Shown: positions 26,516-35,593 of the stretch, in pieces
How positions within the stretch are numbered: the stretch's first letter is position 1
Layout: each line of letters begins with the position of its first letter
Assembly (NCBI GenBank): GCA_020439945.1
Contig: JAGRPB010000018.1
Location: 1 to 44,802, forward strand
DNA length: 44,802 nucleotides
Direction of reading: 5' to 3'
Source of the DNA: Verrucomicrobiia bacterium
GTDB lineage: Bacteria > Verrucomicrobiota > Verrucomicrobiia > Verrucomicrobiales > DEV007
Notes under the pieces: generated by a model
Seen by the model: only the letters and a program-made list of their open reading frames with translations
Told to the model about the DNA's origin: nothing
The model's database searches: none
Position numbers and translations under genes: made by a program

Positions 26516-27478
26516 TCAGGCGGCGCGTTGCCGGCGGGTTTCAAAAAATTTCATGAGTCCGGCCATCCAGTCGGAGCCGTTTTCGAATTCGAGGAAATCG
26601 ACACCGAGCGATCGGATGGCCTGCCGGACGGTCTTCTTCCGGGAGGCGGCCTTCTCGGCGTAGTCCTGCCGGACGCGAGCGCTGCCGGTGTCGATCTCGA
26701 CTAGTTCACCGGTTTCGGTATCCTCGACCGTCAGGCGACCGACGGCGGGCAGTTCGCTCTCGCGCGGATCGGTGGCGGAGACGGCGATCAGATCGTGGTG
26801 CTTGCTGGTGACCTGCAACTTGCGCCGGACGTGGGCGAGCTGGTCCTCGAAATTTCCGGTCAGGGCGAAGTCGGAAACGAGGAAAACGACCGAACGTCGA
26901 CTGATCATCCGGTTTACGTAATCGAGCGCCACAGTGATGTCGGTACCGCGACCCTTGGGCTCGAAAAAAAGCGCCTCGCGAATGAGTCTGAGGATGTGAG
27001 TCTGACCCTTGGCGGGCGGGATGTAGAGTTCGACTTCATGGGTGAAAAGGATGAGTCCGACTTTGTCCTGATTGCGGATCGCGGAGGCGGCCAGCACCCC
27101 GGCGACTTCGGTGGCGAGTTCGCGTTTCGTTTCGCGAACCGAACCGAAATCCGAGGAGGCGCTGACGTCGATCATCAGCATGATCGTGAGTTCCCGTTCC
27201 TCGGTGAAAAGCTTCACATGGGGAATCCCGGTGCGGGCGGTCACGTTCCAATCGATGGCACGGACATCATCGCCGGGCACGTAGTCACGGACGCGATCGA
27301 AATCCATGCCGCGCCCCTTGAAAACCGAGGCGTAGCGACCGGCCATGGCATCGTCGACGAGTCGGCTGGTTCGCACTTCCATGCGACGGACCCGGCCGAG
27401 TATCTCGGCGGCACGAGCCTCCGATTCGGCATCGCCAAGTTGGGGCGGATCGGGATCTTTTTTCGGAAAACGGAACAT
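26516..27478 (-). CDS. DUF58 domain protein of the MoxR/Bat cluster
   Basis: The 320-residue soluble protein shows the DUF58 signature PGDDVRAIDWNVTARTGIPHVKLFTEERELTIMLMIDVSASSDFG, which opens a VWA-like fold, and RRSVVFLVSDFALTG later. In MoxR clusters DUF58 proteins are the presumed direct partners of the MoxR ATPase. It is followed closely by the DUF4381-like gene. Upstream, 296 bases of tandem repeats separate it from MoxR, a gap unusual for these normally contiguous genes. Confidence 0.92.
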   Translation of the reverse strand: MFRFPKKDPDPPQLGDAESEARAAEILGRVRRMEVRTSRLVDDAMAGRYASVFKGRGMDFDRVRDYVPGDDVRAIDWNVTARTGIPHVKLFTEERELTIMLMIDVSASSDFGSVRETKRELATEVAGVLAASAIRNQDKVGLILFTHEVELYIPPAKGQTHILRLIREALFFEPKGRGTDITVALDYVNRMISRRSVVFLVSDFALTGNFEDQLAHVRRKLQVTSKHHDLIAVSATDPRESELPAVGRLTVEDTETGELVEIDTGSARVRQDYAEKAASRKKTVRQAIRSLGVDFLEFENGSDWMAGLMKFFETRRQRAA

Positions 27479-27490
27479 GACTGGAATTCA

Positions 27491-27609
27491 GTGATTAGCG
27501 ATTAGCGATTAGCGATTAGCGATTAGCGATTAGCGATTAGCGATTAGCGATTAGCGATTAGCGATTAGCGATTAGTGATTAGTGATTAGCGATTAGCGAT
27601 TAGCGATTA
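27491..27609. repeat. Tandem heptamer array (GCGATTA)17
   Basis: Seventeen consecutive 7-base units read GCGATTA, with GTGATTA variants in the first unit and in two internal units. The array begins 13 bases upstream of the DUF58 start codon. The same heptamer occurs in the inverted repeats around the four-helix-bundle gene at 8527-8966. Confidence 0.95.
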
Positions 27610-27683
27610 GGAGAGATGAGTGGTTATTTTAATTGGGTAAATATTTGAGTCGTGGGTAGCGGTGGTCTTCCCGACAGTGATCA

Positions 27684-27745
27684 CTCTTTACTGATTACTG
27701 ATCACTTTTTACTGATCACTTTTTACTGATCACCTTTTACTGATC
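27684..27745. repeat. Tandem 14-base array (ACTGATCACTTTTT)
   Basis: About four copies of a 14-base unit containing the palindrome TGATCA lie between the heptamer array and the end of the MoxR gene. One copy has ACTGATTACTGATCAC. No gene is present in 27479-27774. Confidence 0.85.
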
Positions 27746-27774
27746 GCCAATCACTGAACACCACGACCGCTGCT

Positions 27775-28782
27775 TCACGGAACCGGGAGTTGATCCAGAA
27801 TCCGGGTGACCAGGTGCTCGCTGGTCAATCCCTCGGCTTCCGCTTCGTAGGAAACGGTCACCCGATGGCGAAGCACATCCATGGCGACCGACTTGATGTC
27901 GTGTGGCGTGACGTAGCCGCGTCCCTCGAGGAAAGCGTGAGCTTTGCCCGCCAGGGCGAGACTGATCGAGGCCCGGGGCGAGGCGCCCACCCGGAGGTAG
28001 GGACCGAGATTGAGGCCGAATTCGTCGGGATTCCGCGTCGCGTGAACGAGGGTGACGAGGTAGCGTTTCACCTTGTCGTCGAGATAGAGGCCGTTCACCA
28101 CTTCCCGGGCCACGCGGATGTGATCGAGGGTAACGACCGGCCTGGGATCGGGAAGGTCGGCGGTGGTGGCAGCCAGGTCGACGACGCGGAGTTCTTCGTC
28201 GAGCGAAGGATAATCGACCACGACTTTCAGCATGAACCGATCGACCTGCGCCTCGGGCAGAGGGTAGGTGCCCTCCTGCTCGAGCGGATTCTGGGTCGCC
28301 ATGACGAGGAAAGGGCGGGGCAGGGCGAAGGTGTGATCGCCAATGGTGACCTGCTTCTCCTGCATGGCTTCGAGCAGCGCGCTCTGGACCTTGGCCGGAG
28401 CGCGGTTGATTTCATCGGCCAGGATGAAGTTGGCGAAAACGGGACCGTGTTTGACCTCGAATTCCGAGCTTTTCGGATCGAAGACCTGGGTGCCGATGAT
28501 GTCGGCCGGGAGCATGTCCGGGGTGAATTGAATGCGCCGGAAGTGGGCGTCCACGAGCGAAGCGAGCGTCTTCAGGGCGAGCGTCTTGGCGAGGCCGGGC
28601 ACGCCCTCGAGGAGGATGTGGCCTTTGACGAGCAGCGCGATGAGCAATCGGTCGACGAGAACTTCCTGACCGACGAGATAGTTGGCGATCTCGCCGCGGA
28701 GAGGATGAATCCAGGCGGCGGCCTGCTCAATGTGCTCGCTCGACTGGATGGGGGGAGCGACAGATTTTTGGGAGGTTGTCAT
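27775..28782 (-). CDS. MoxR family AAA ATPase
   Basis: The 335-residue ATPase has a Walker A of the MoxR type (LLEGVPGLAKT, Lys66-Thr67), a Walker B (ANFILADEINRAPAKVQSALLEAMQE), sensor 1 (VMATQNPLEQEGTYPLPEAQVDRF) and the C-terminal lid (GASPRASISLALAGKAHAFLEGRGYVTPHDIK). MoxR ATPases act as chaperones that mature or remodel partners such as VWA proteins. It is the first gene of the Bat cluster. The upstream intergenic region is shared with the divergent export operon at 29167. Confidence 0.94.
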   Translation of the reverse strand: MTTSQKSVAPPIQSSEHIEQAAAWIHPLRGEIANYLVGQEVLVDRLLIALLVKGHILLEGVPGLAKTLALKTLASLVDAHFRRIQFTPDMLPADIIGTQVFDPKSSEFEVKHGPVFANFILADEINRAPAKVQSALLEAMQEKQVTIGDHTFALPRPFLVMATQNPLEQEGTYPLPEAQVDRFMLKVVVDYPSLDEELRVVDLAATTADLPDPRPVVTLDHIRVAREVVNGLYLDDKVKRYLVTLVHATRNPDEFGLNLGPYLRVGASPRASISLALAGKAHAFLEGRGYVTPHDIKSVAMDVLRHRVTVSYEAEAEGLTSEHLVTRILDQLPVP

Positions 28783-29166
28783 GAGATGGGGAGGATGGGT
28801 TCCAGATGGGGAAGCTTTCTGATAAAAGCGAAGTGGCCCCGTGAATTTGTTTCTCGCGACGCGAATTCGTCACTCCGACTGGTCCGACACCACCGGATCA
28901 TGATCTCGTTTCACCCACGGAACCGGGCGGCCAACCTACCTGAAAACGTTAGGCGCTACTCGAACGACGGAACTGCTTCTTTCGGAGCGTGAGGAGGAGT
29001 GAAAATTCCGCCATTTTTTTCCGACCGCCTTATCAGCCAAAATCGGGCGGTTTTGCGGTAAAACTTGGTAGATTCCTCGTTTGACTAAAAAATTTATGTA
29101 CTTTAAGAGCGTCTAAGGGTCGATCAGGGGAGAAATAGGAGCAAATTTCAAAATTTTTCAGTCAGC
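28783..29166. other. Divergent intergenic region between MoxR and the export operon
   Basis: The 384 bases become clearly AT-rich towards 29166. No gene is visible. A possible plus-strand promoter is at 29081-29109 with a leader of about 50 bases or more. A weak AGGAG lies about 25 bases upstream of the 29167 ATG, too far to be a normal Shine-Dalgarno sequence. Confidence 0.4.
29081..29109 (+). promoter_or_regulatory. Candidate sigma-70 promoter for the export operon
   Basis: TTGACT at 29081-29086 is a near-consensus -35 box. A weak -10 candidate (TAAGAG, spacer 17) lies at 29104-29109, in an AT-rich stretch. Only the -35 is good. Confidence 0.3.
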
Positions 29167-30771
29167 ATGCGTAGTTTTTTTTGGAATCGGCTCAGTTTCG
29201 TCGGGCCATTTTTGATGGCAGTGATCGCCGACGCCACCTCCACGGCGACCGGGAATGAAGGCGATCGCTACCTGACTTTGGCGGGGGCGATCGAGGCGGC
29301 ACTGGCGAACAATACCGACGTCAAGATCGAGCAGATCAATGAGGGGATCGCCTTCGATCGAATCGCGTTGGCGGCGAGTATTTTTGACCCGGAACTGCGG
29401 GGATCCTATCGCTACGAGAGCATCGACCGTCCGCAGAACCGGCAGGACCTCGTGGCCACTGGTGGTGGGGATTTGCTGCTCGATTCGCCCCGGATCTTTG
29501 AGGAGAGAAATCACCGGTTCGATTCCGGCATCGGAAAGAAAACGCCCTGGGGAACGGACCTCGAGCTGGGCACCACCTGGTCTCGCCTCGACAACACGTT
29601 GAACCGCGACGTGCCGCCGTCCCTCTTCAATCCGGAATACACGACTTTCACAGGGCTGACGGTTACCCAGCCGCTCCTGCGGGATTTTGGACCCAACGTG
29701 AACCTGACTTCGATCCAGATTGCGCGGAAGGAGGCTGACATCGCGTCACTCAACTGGCTCGGCCAGGTGCAGGCGACCGTGGCCGGGGTGGTGAAACGAT
29801 ACGTCGATCTCGCCTCCGCCTACCGAAGTCTGAAAGTTCGCGATGAGGCAATCGCTCTGGCGCAGAAACTGGTCGAAGACAACCAGGCGCGCCGGGACCA
29901 GGGAAAAATGACGGACGTTGATGTTCAGGAGGCCGAGGTGGCGGTTTCGATTCGACAGGAGGAACGCATTTCGGCGGACACGGATTACGTGGAGCGCCTC
30001 AACGCGCTTCGGGTTCTGATCAACCCGGTGGACGATCCCATGGTCGGCGGTCGCATCGTGCCCACCACGCCATTCCAGACTTGGACGCCCGAGATGGACC
30101 GTGACGACCTGATGTCGATGGCCAAGGAGAATCGCGACGACTACGAGGTCGCCCGTCTCGAACTCGAACGCGAAGAAAGCCGGGTCGAGTACGCGTTGAA
30201 TCAGAAAAAGCCGCGCGTCGATCTGCAGGCCAGCGTCGGGTCCTACGGCCTGGATGGCGATTTCAGCGGCACCTACGGCGAATCATTCTCCGGCCAAGGT
30301 CCCGAATGGTCGGTCGGCGTGCAGGTGTCCATCCCACTCGGCAACCGGCAGGCGAAGCAGCAGCTGGCCATCGCGCGGAAGCAGGCCGAGCAGGCCCGGC
30401 TGAAGGAAGCGCGTCTCGATCTGGTGGTGGCGCTGGAACTGGACACCGTGCTCAATCGAATCGAGACGGCGGCAAAGCGGCTCGAGACGGCGAAAAAGAC
30501 CAGCGAATTGTCGCAGTCGTTCCTGGAATCCGAAGCGCAGCGAATGAAGGAAGGCAAAAGCACGAGTTTCCAGGTGCTCGAAAAACAAACCGACCTCTCG
30601 GCTTCGCGCACCCGCGAACTGATCGCCGCCGCCGACCTCCAGAAAGCCATCGTCGATCTCTGGGTCGTCACCGGCACGGTTCTGGATCAGTACAATGTGT
30701 CCGTGGCAGACAGGGTTGGGTCGGCGGATAAAGAGGGTTACCTGCCGCTGGAATTGAAGGTGGAGAAATGA
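29167..30771 (+). CDS. TolC-type outer-membrane channel protein
   Basis: The 534-residue product has a signal peptide, then the duplicated coiled-coil layout of TolC proteins: YLTLAGAIEAALANNTDVKIEQIN at the front, YTTFTGLTVTQPLLRDFGPNVN in a strand region, long helices with AIALAQKLVEDNQARRDQGKMTDVDVQEAEVAV, then a second half with SVGVQVSIPLGNRQAKQQLAIARKQAEQARL. It should form a trimeric exit duct across the outer membrane. It is the first gene of a plus-strand run and overlaps the adaptor gene by ATGA (30768-30771), so both are coupled. No ABC or RND inner-membrane pump follows, unlike ordinary TolC operons. Confidence 0.9.
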   Translation: MRSFFWNRLSFVGPFLMAVIADATSTATGNEGDRYLTLAGAIEAALANNTDVKIEQINEGIAFDRIALAASIFDPELRGSYRYESIDRPQNRQDLVATGGGDLLLDSPRIFEERNHRFDSGIGKKTPWGTDLELGTTWSRLDNTLNRDVPPSLFNPEYTTFTGLTVTQPLLRDFGPNVNLTSIQIARKEADIASLNWLGQVQATVAGVVKRYVDLASAYRSLKVRDEAIALAQKLVEDNQARRDQGKMTDVDVQEAEVAVSIRQEERISADTDYVERLNALRVLINPVDDPMVGGRIVPTTPFQTWTPEMDRDDLMSMAKENRDDYEVARLELEREESRVEYALNQKKPRVDLQASVGSYGLDGDFSGTYGESFSGQGPEWSVGVQVSIPLGNRQAKQQLAIARKQAEQARLKEARLDLVVALELDTVLNRIETAAKRLETAKKTSELSQSFLESEAQRMKEGKSTSFQVLEKQTDLSASRTRELIAAADLQKAIVDLWVVTGTVLDQYNVSVADRVGSADKEGYLPLELKVEK

Positions 30772-31553
30772 ATGCCGGAAAGCTTTCGCCGTCCCTCGAG
30801 CTTTTCTTGAGCCCCATGAAGTCATGGTCGGGTTTTCTCGCGCTGGCAGCGATTGGCGCCGCGGCGACGTCAGTGGTTGGCGCCGAAATCGAGGGAACGG
30901 TGCTCCCGTTCAAATCGGTCACGATCAGTTCTCCGGTCGAAGAGATCATTGCCGAGATTCCGGTGGAGGAAGGAGACGCCATCGGAGAAGGCGAGGTGCT
31001 CGCCGAGTTGCGCAGCGAACAGGAAAAGCTGGAGCTGGAGCGCTACGACAAGCTCATCGAGCGGGCCAAATTCGAGGCTGACGCGGCGCGGCGGCTCTTC
31101 GAGAACGGCTCCGGCACCGAGTCGGACGCGATCGAGAGTCGCACCGAGTTGGAGCGGCTGGAATCCGAGAAAGCCCTGGTCGAACTGCGGCTCAAGGAGA
31201 AGATCATCCGCTCACCGATCTCTGGCATCGTGGTCGACAAGTTGCTGGAAGCGGGAGAATCGGTGGAACGGATCGAGGATATGTTCGAAGTGGTTGATAT
31301 CGAGCAGGTTTTTGTGCGTTTTTACCTGGATGCGCGCTACCTGGATACGCTCGCCTTGAATCAGGAATTGCCGGTCCGGATCGAGTTGCTGGGCGCCGCT
31401 CCCGTCACCGCGAAGGTGGATTTTATCGATTCGCGGATCGATCCCGCCAGCGGTCTGGTGGAGGTGAAACTGCTCGCGAAAAATCCCGAACGGCGGATCA
31501 AGGCGGGGATGCGTGCCTACCTGAAACTTCCCGAACTCGAAGACGCCAACTGA
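30768..31553 (+). CDS. Small HlyD/MFP-type periplasmic adaptor
   Basis: The 261-residue protein has an N-terminal hydrophobic leader (FLALAAIGAAATSVVGAE), then a split lipoyl/biotinyl-like domain (EGTVLPFKSVTISSPVEEIIAEIPVEEGDAIGEGEVLAEL, and later IIRSPISGIVVDKLLEAGESV). A short helical hairpin lies between them and a beta-barrel domain follows (FVRFYLDARYLDTLALNQELPVRI). It should bridge the inner-membrane parts to the TolC channel. It overlaps the TolC gene by four bases and lies 25 bases before the GAF-HlyD gene. Confidence 0.88.
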   Translation: MNAGKLSPSLELFLSPMKSWSGFLALAAIGAAATSVVGAEIEGTVLPFKSVTISSPVEEIIAEIPVEEGDAIGEGEVLAELRSEQEKLELERYDKLIERAKFEADAARRLFENGSGTESDAIESRTELERLESEKALVELRLKEKIIRSPISGIVVDKLLEAGESVERIEDMFEVVDIEQVFVRFYLDARYLDTLALNQELPVRIELLGAAPVTAKVDFIDSRIDPASGLVEVKLLAKNPERRIKAGMRAYLKLPELEDAN

Positions 31554-31578
31554 CTTTTCCGCCGTCGATCCCGCGCGC

Positions 31579-33363
31579 ATGCATCCGCTCCACCAGCAGA
31601 TTCAAAAGCTGAAATCCTTTGCGGGATCGCCGGGCGAATTCTGGATCGAATTGCTGGGAAACCTGCGGCAATTGGCCGAGGCGGAGAATGCGACCATGAT
31701 GCGGGCTCCCGACGTCGCGGCGGGTCGCGACTGGCAACCGCTGTCCCGGGAGAACGGCGGAATCGGCCCATTCTCGGAAGCCTGGCGTCTCCTGGCGGAT
31801 CGGGCTTCGGAGCACGGGATGGCTCACAAAGAGCGGCGGCTCGCGGTTTCCCTCGATGCGGATGGGAAACCGGCGGCGGTGGCGCTTTTCACGCTGCCGG
31901 AGCAGGCGGATGCCGAGGCGACCGGGCTGATGCTCTGCGCCTATTCGGATCTGCCGGAGATGTTTCTGCGCAACAAGTCGGTCGATTCCGGAGAGCGCAA
32001 AGCGGCGCGGTTTGCCACGGTGCTCGACCTCGGTCTGACGCTGCAGGCGGGCGAGAAATTCGGCCAGAGCGCCATGCAGCTCTGCAACGAGCTGGCGTCG
32101 CGTTTCGAGGCAAACCGCGTTTCCCTCGGCTGGCTGCGGGGGCGTGCCATCAAGATCGCGGCGATCAGTCACACGGAGAAAATCGAAAAACGAACCGAGA
32201 TCGTCTCCGAACTGGAAGCGGCGATGGAGGAAGCCATCGACCAGGATGACGAGATCGTGTTTCCACCCGGACAGAAGTCGAGCCAGATCGATCACCATCA
32301 TCGTCTGTTCGCCAACAAGCACCTGTCGGAGAATCTCGTATCCGTGCCCCTGCGCGACCGCGACCGGAAACGACGGGTCGGCGTGCTGACCTTGGAACGA
32401 AAGGGGCGCCCCTTTCGCGAGGACGAAGTGGAGGTGCTGCGCCTCGCGAGCGATTTTCTCGGACCAATTCTCAGCGAGAGCGAAGTGCAGAGCCGCTGGT
32501 TCGGTTCCCGTTGGGCGGCCGGTTTTCGGCGATCGGCGGCCAGGTTGCTGGGATTTGAAAACACCTGGTGGAAACTGGCGGGGGTCTCGTTTGCCGCGCT
32601 CATCATCTTCCTCTTCCTGTTCAGGATCGAGCACAAGGTCAAGGCGACCTTCGTGCTGCGCAGCACCGCCACGGCCCAGATCCCGGCGCCCTTCGATGGA
32701 TTCATCAGCGACGTCCACGTCCAGGTCGGCGAACGGGTTTCGGAAGGCGAAAAACTGGTCAGCCTCGACGTCAGCGACCTGCTCCTGCAGGAAGCGGAAA
32801 CGCGCGCGGAAGAGCAGCGCTACCTCGGAGAGGCCCGTAGCGCCGAGGCGGCAGAGAGGCCCTCCCTGATGCAGATCGCCGACTATCAGTCCGAGCAGTC
32901 CCGCGCCCGGCGAGACATCGTGAAACACCGGATGGAACAGGCGGCGGTCACGGCTCCGTTCGACGGCATCATCGTCGAAGGCGATTTGCGGGAGCGGATC
33001 GCGGCCCCGGTCCAGCGCGGCGAGTTGCTCCTGCGCCTCGTGAAGATCGAAGGGCTGTATGCCGCCATCAAGGTGGAGGAAAAAGACATCGTCTATCTCA
33101 ATGACGGGGCCACCTGCCAGATGGCGTTCACCAGTCTGCCGGAAGTGAGATTCGACGGAAAGCTGGAACCGCTCGACCCAGTGCCCGAGTCCACCGACAC
33201 CGGCACCGTGTTCCGCCTCCGGGCCGGATTCAGCGAGGAGGGCGAAACCTGGTGGCGGCCCGGAATGAGTGGAGTCTGCAAGATCAACGCTGGGAAACGC
33301 TCCCTGATGTGGATTCTCACCCACCGCACCATCGATTTCCTGCGGATGTTCTTCTGGATCTGA
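31579..33363 (+). CDS. GAF-like domain fused to a membrane-anchored HlyD-type adaptor
   Basis: The 594-residue protein has a cytoplasmic N-terminal half with a GAF-like region at about 165-305 (ARFATVLDLGLTLQAGEKFGQSAMQLCNELASRFEANRVSLGWL, then LVSVPLRDRDRKRRVGVLTLER). One membrane helix follows (WWKLAGVSFAALIIFLFLFRI, about 330-352), then a periplasmic HlyD-like half with lipoyl motifs (ATAQIPAPFDGFISDVHVQVGERVSEGEKLVSLD and AAVTAPFDGIIVEGDLRERIAAPV). A GAF input joined to an export adaptor suggests ligand- or signal-controlled export. It is the third gene of the run and is followed after 31 bases by the M50 protease fusion. I know similar architectures only from PVC bacteria, so the role is inferred. 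Confidence 0.82.
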   Translation: MHPLHQQIQKLKSFAGSPGEFWIELLGNLRQLAEAENATMMRAPDVAAGRDWQPLSRENGGIGPFSEAWRLLADRASEHGMAHKERRLAVSLDADGKPAAVALFTLPEQADAEATGLMLCAYSDLPEMFLRNKSVDSGERKAARFATVLDLGLTLQAGEKFGQSAMQLCNELASRFEANRVSLGWLRGRAIKIAAISHTEKIEKRTEIVSELEAAMEEAIDQDDEIVFPPGQKSSQIDHHHRLFANKHLSENLVSVPLRDRDRKRRVGVLTLERKGRPFREDEVEVLRLASDFLGPILSESEVQSRWFGSRWAAGFRRSAARLLGFENTWWKLAGVSFAALIIFLFLFRIEHKVKATFVLRSTATAQIPAPFDGFISDVHVQVGERVSEGEKLVSLDVSDLLLQEAETRAEEQRYLGEARSAEAAERPSLMQIADYQSEQSRARRDIVKHRMEQAAVTAPFDGIIVEGDLRERIAAPVQRGELLLRLVKIEGLYAAIKVEEKDIVYLNDGATCQMAFTSLPEVRFDGKLEPLDPVPESTDTGTVFRLRAGFSEEGETWWRPGMSGVCKINAGKRSLMWILTHRTIDFLRMFFWI

Positions 33364-33394
33364 CTGAACGACTGACGATTTTTCCCGAGCGGAC

Positions 33395-35569
33395 ATGGCG
33401 GCCCTGTTTCCGACATTCGACGATGCCTGGCATCAGGTGAGCCACCTGAAGGTAGCGCTGCGGGCCGGAGTCAAGGTGCGGCGCCAGCATTTCCGGGGGG
33501 AGCGCTGGTTTGTGATCGAGGATCCCTTCGCCAACCAGTTCTACCGGGTGCGCCCGGCGGCCTACCATTTCCTGATCCGGCTAAGTCGCGATCGCACCGT
33601 CGATGAGATCTGGAATGAGCGGCTCGAGGCCGATGGCGACGAGGCGCCGGGGCAGGGGGAGGTCATTCATCTGCTCGGCCAGCTTTACCAGGCCAACCTG
33701 CTCCAGGCCAATCTGCCGGGGGATTCGAAGCGGCTTTTCGAACGCCAGCGCGATCGGAAGCAGCGCGAACTGCGCAGCCAACTCGTCAGCATTCTCTTCA
33801 TCCGTATCCCACTGTTCAATCCGGATATCTTTTTGAAGCGCACTCTGCCGTTGTTTCGCTGGCTGATGAGCTGGTTCGGATGGGTGCTCTGGTTCGCGGC
33901 GGGAATCGTGGCCTCGAAGTTGATTTTCGACAACTGGGAGTCCTTCAAAGACAATACCCAGACCGTGCTATCCGCCCACAACCTTGGCTGGCTCTATGTT
34001 GGCGCGGCGCTGATCAAGATCTGCCACGAGTTCGGCCACTCCTATGTCTGTCGGCGTTACGGCGGGCAGGTGACCGTGATGGGCGTGATGCTGCTGGTGT
34101 TCACGCCGCTGCCCTACATGGATGCGAGTTCGAGCTGGGGATTCGCCGGGAGGAAGGAGCGCATCCACGTGGCCGCCGCCGGGATGATCGTGGAGCTGTT
34201 CGTTGCCTTTCTCGCGGTGATCGTCTGGGCCAACACCGGCGAAGGCGTGGTCCACAGCATCGCCTACAACATGGTCTTCGTGGCCTCGATCGCGACTTTC
34301 CTGTTCAATATCAACCCGCTGCTCCGGTTCGACGGCTACTACATCCTCTCGGATCTGCTCGACTACCCGAACCTGCACCAGAACGCGCTCGCCCAGGCCA
34401 AGCACCTCGTGGATCGCTATCTGTTCGGTCTGAAAACGTCGTTGCCGCCTTTCGACAAGCTTTCCGAGAAGCTGTGGCTGACGACTTTCTTCATCGCGAG
34501 CGCCATCTACAAGTTTCTCCTCTTTACCGGGATCATCCTTTTCATCGCCGACAAGTTTTTCGTGCTCGGCTTCGTCCTCGCCATCATCGGGATGATTACC
34601 TGGCTGATCGTGCCGGTGGTGAAAGCGGTGAACGATCTGCTCACTGGTCCCCGTCTGGCGACCGTGCGTCGACGGGCGGTGGTGGTCGGCCTCGGCTTGC
34701 CGGTTTGTTTGATCATTCTCCTGGGTTTGGTTCCCATGCCGAATCACGGTCGCGCCGACGGCGTCGTCATGGCGGAGCAATACACCGACATCTTCATCGA
34801 AGTCGACGGAAGGCTGGCGGAGATCCTGGTGCCGTCCGGTGAGATGGTCGAAGAGGGGCAGCCGCTGCTGCGTCTCGTGAATGCCGAACTGGACCTGTCC
34901 CTGGTCGGCGAACGGTTGCGATTGAAAGAGGCCAATGTGCGCCGCAAACTGGTGGAGAAAGAGGAATTGGTTCACGTCCTCTATTTGAAAAAATGGGCGG
35001 ACGCGGTGGCCTTGCGGGTTGCCGATCTGGAGAACCGCGAGAAACTTCTCGTGGTGCGGGCGCCCCATCGCGGACGATGGATCGCTCCCAACGTACACGA
35101 ACTTGCCCAGGTCTGGCTCCCTCGCGGGCTGGCCGTGGGGCGGGTGGTGGACGAGACCGATTACTACTTCTCGGCGGTCGTCACCCAGACCAAATCCCAC
35201 TACCTCTTTGAAAAAGGAGCCATCGAGCACCTGCGCCGTCCCGAAGTCCGGCTGCGTGGCCAGGCGGGTGAAGTGATTCCCGTATCGGATCTCCAGATCA
35301 TTCCCGCCGACCTCGAGCGCCTGCCCTCCACCGCCCTCGGCATGCTTGGCGGCGGTGACATCCAGGTGGCCCGCGATCCGTATGGTCAGGGCCGAAAAAC
35401 CAAAGAACCCGTCTTCGAGGTCCGTGCCGACATCGATCCCGCAGACAAGGAAGTCGTCCTCCAGCACGAACTCTCCGGAGTGGTCCGGATGCGCCTCGAC
35501 GACGAGCCCTACCTCTGGCAATGGATTCGGAAAGGCCGTCAGCTTCTCCAGAAGCGCTACCGGATCTAA
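33395..35569 (+). CDS. PqqD-like domain, M50 membrane metalloprotease and HlyD-type domain in one protein
   Basis: The 724-residue polytopic protein starts with a PqqD-like winged-helix region (about 20-110; WFVIEDPFANQFYRVRPAAYHFLIRL), a peptide-recognition fold in RiPP pathways. The membrane part holds the site-2-protease zinc motif HEFGH (residues 211-215) and the second motif NPLLRFDGYY (307 on, Asp313), so the active site is complete. After several helices a periplasmic HlyD-like part follows (TDIFIEVDGRLAEILVPSGEMVEEGQPLLRLVNAEL). This combination suggests that the protein recognises a cargo peptide, may cut it within the membrane, and hands it to the adaptor-TolC conduit. It is 24 bases upstream of the SecA-like gene. 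Confidence 0.87.
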   Translation: MAALFPTFDDAWHQVSHLKVALRAGVKVRRQHFRGERWFVIEDPFANQFYRVRPAAYHFLIRLSRDRTVDEIWNERLEADGDEAPGQGEVIHLLGQLYQANLLQANLPGDSKRLFERQRDRKQRELRSQLVSILFIRIPLFNPDIFLKRTLPLFRWLMSWFGWVLWFAAGIVASKLIFDNWESFKDNTQTVLSAHNLGWLYVGAALIKICHEFGHSYVCRRYGGQVTVMGVMLLVFTPLPYMDASSSWGFAGRKERIHVAAAGMIVELFVAFLAVIVWANTGEGVVHSIAYNMVFVASIATFLFNINPLLRFDGYYILSDLLDYPNLHQNALAQAKHLVDRYLFGLKTSLPPFDKLSEKLWLTTFFIASAIYKFLLFTGIILFIADKFFVLGFVLAIIGMITWLIVPVVKAVNDLLTGPRLATVRRRAVVVGLGLPVCLIILLGLVPMPNHGRADGVVMAEQYTDIFIEVDGRLAEILVPSGEMVEEGQPLLRLVNAELDLSLVGERLRLKEANVRRKLVEKEELVHVLYLKKWADAVALRVADLENREKLLVVRAPHRGRWIAPNVHELAQVWLPRGLAVGRVVDETDYYFSAVVTQTKSHYLFEKGAIEHLRRPEVRLRGQAGEVIPVSDLQIIPADLERLPSTALGMLGGGDIQVARDPYGQGRKTKEPVFEVRADIDPADKEVVLQHELSGVVRMRLDDEPYLWQWIRKGRQLLQKRYRI

Positions 35570-35593
35570 AGCGGCAATCCGCTCCGCATTCCC

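Noticed and set aside
27491..27609. CRISPR-like array
   Set aside because: Units are 7 bases without spacers and no cas genes are nearby; it is a simple tandem repeat.
29167..31553. Ordinary RND or type I (ABC) efflux operon
   Set aside because: No RND pump or ABC transporter follows the TolC and adaptor genes; the next genes are GAF-HlyD, M50 and SecA-like.
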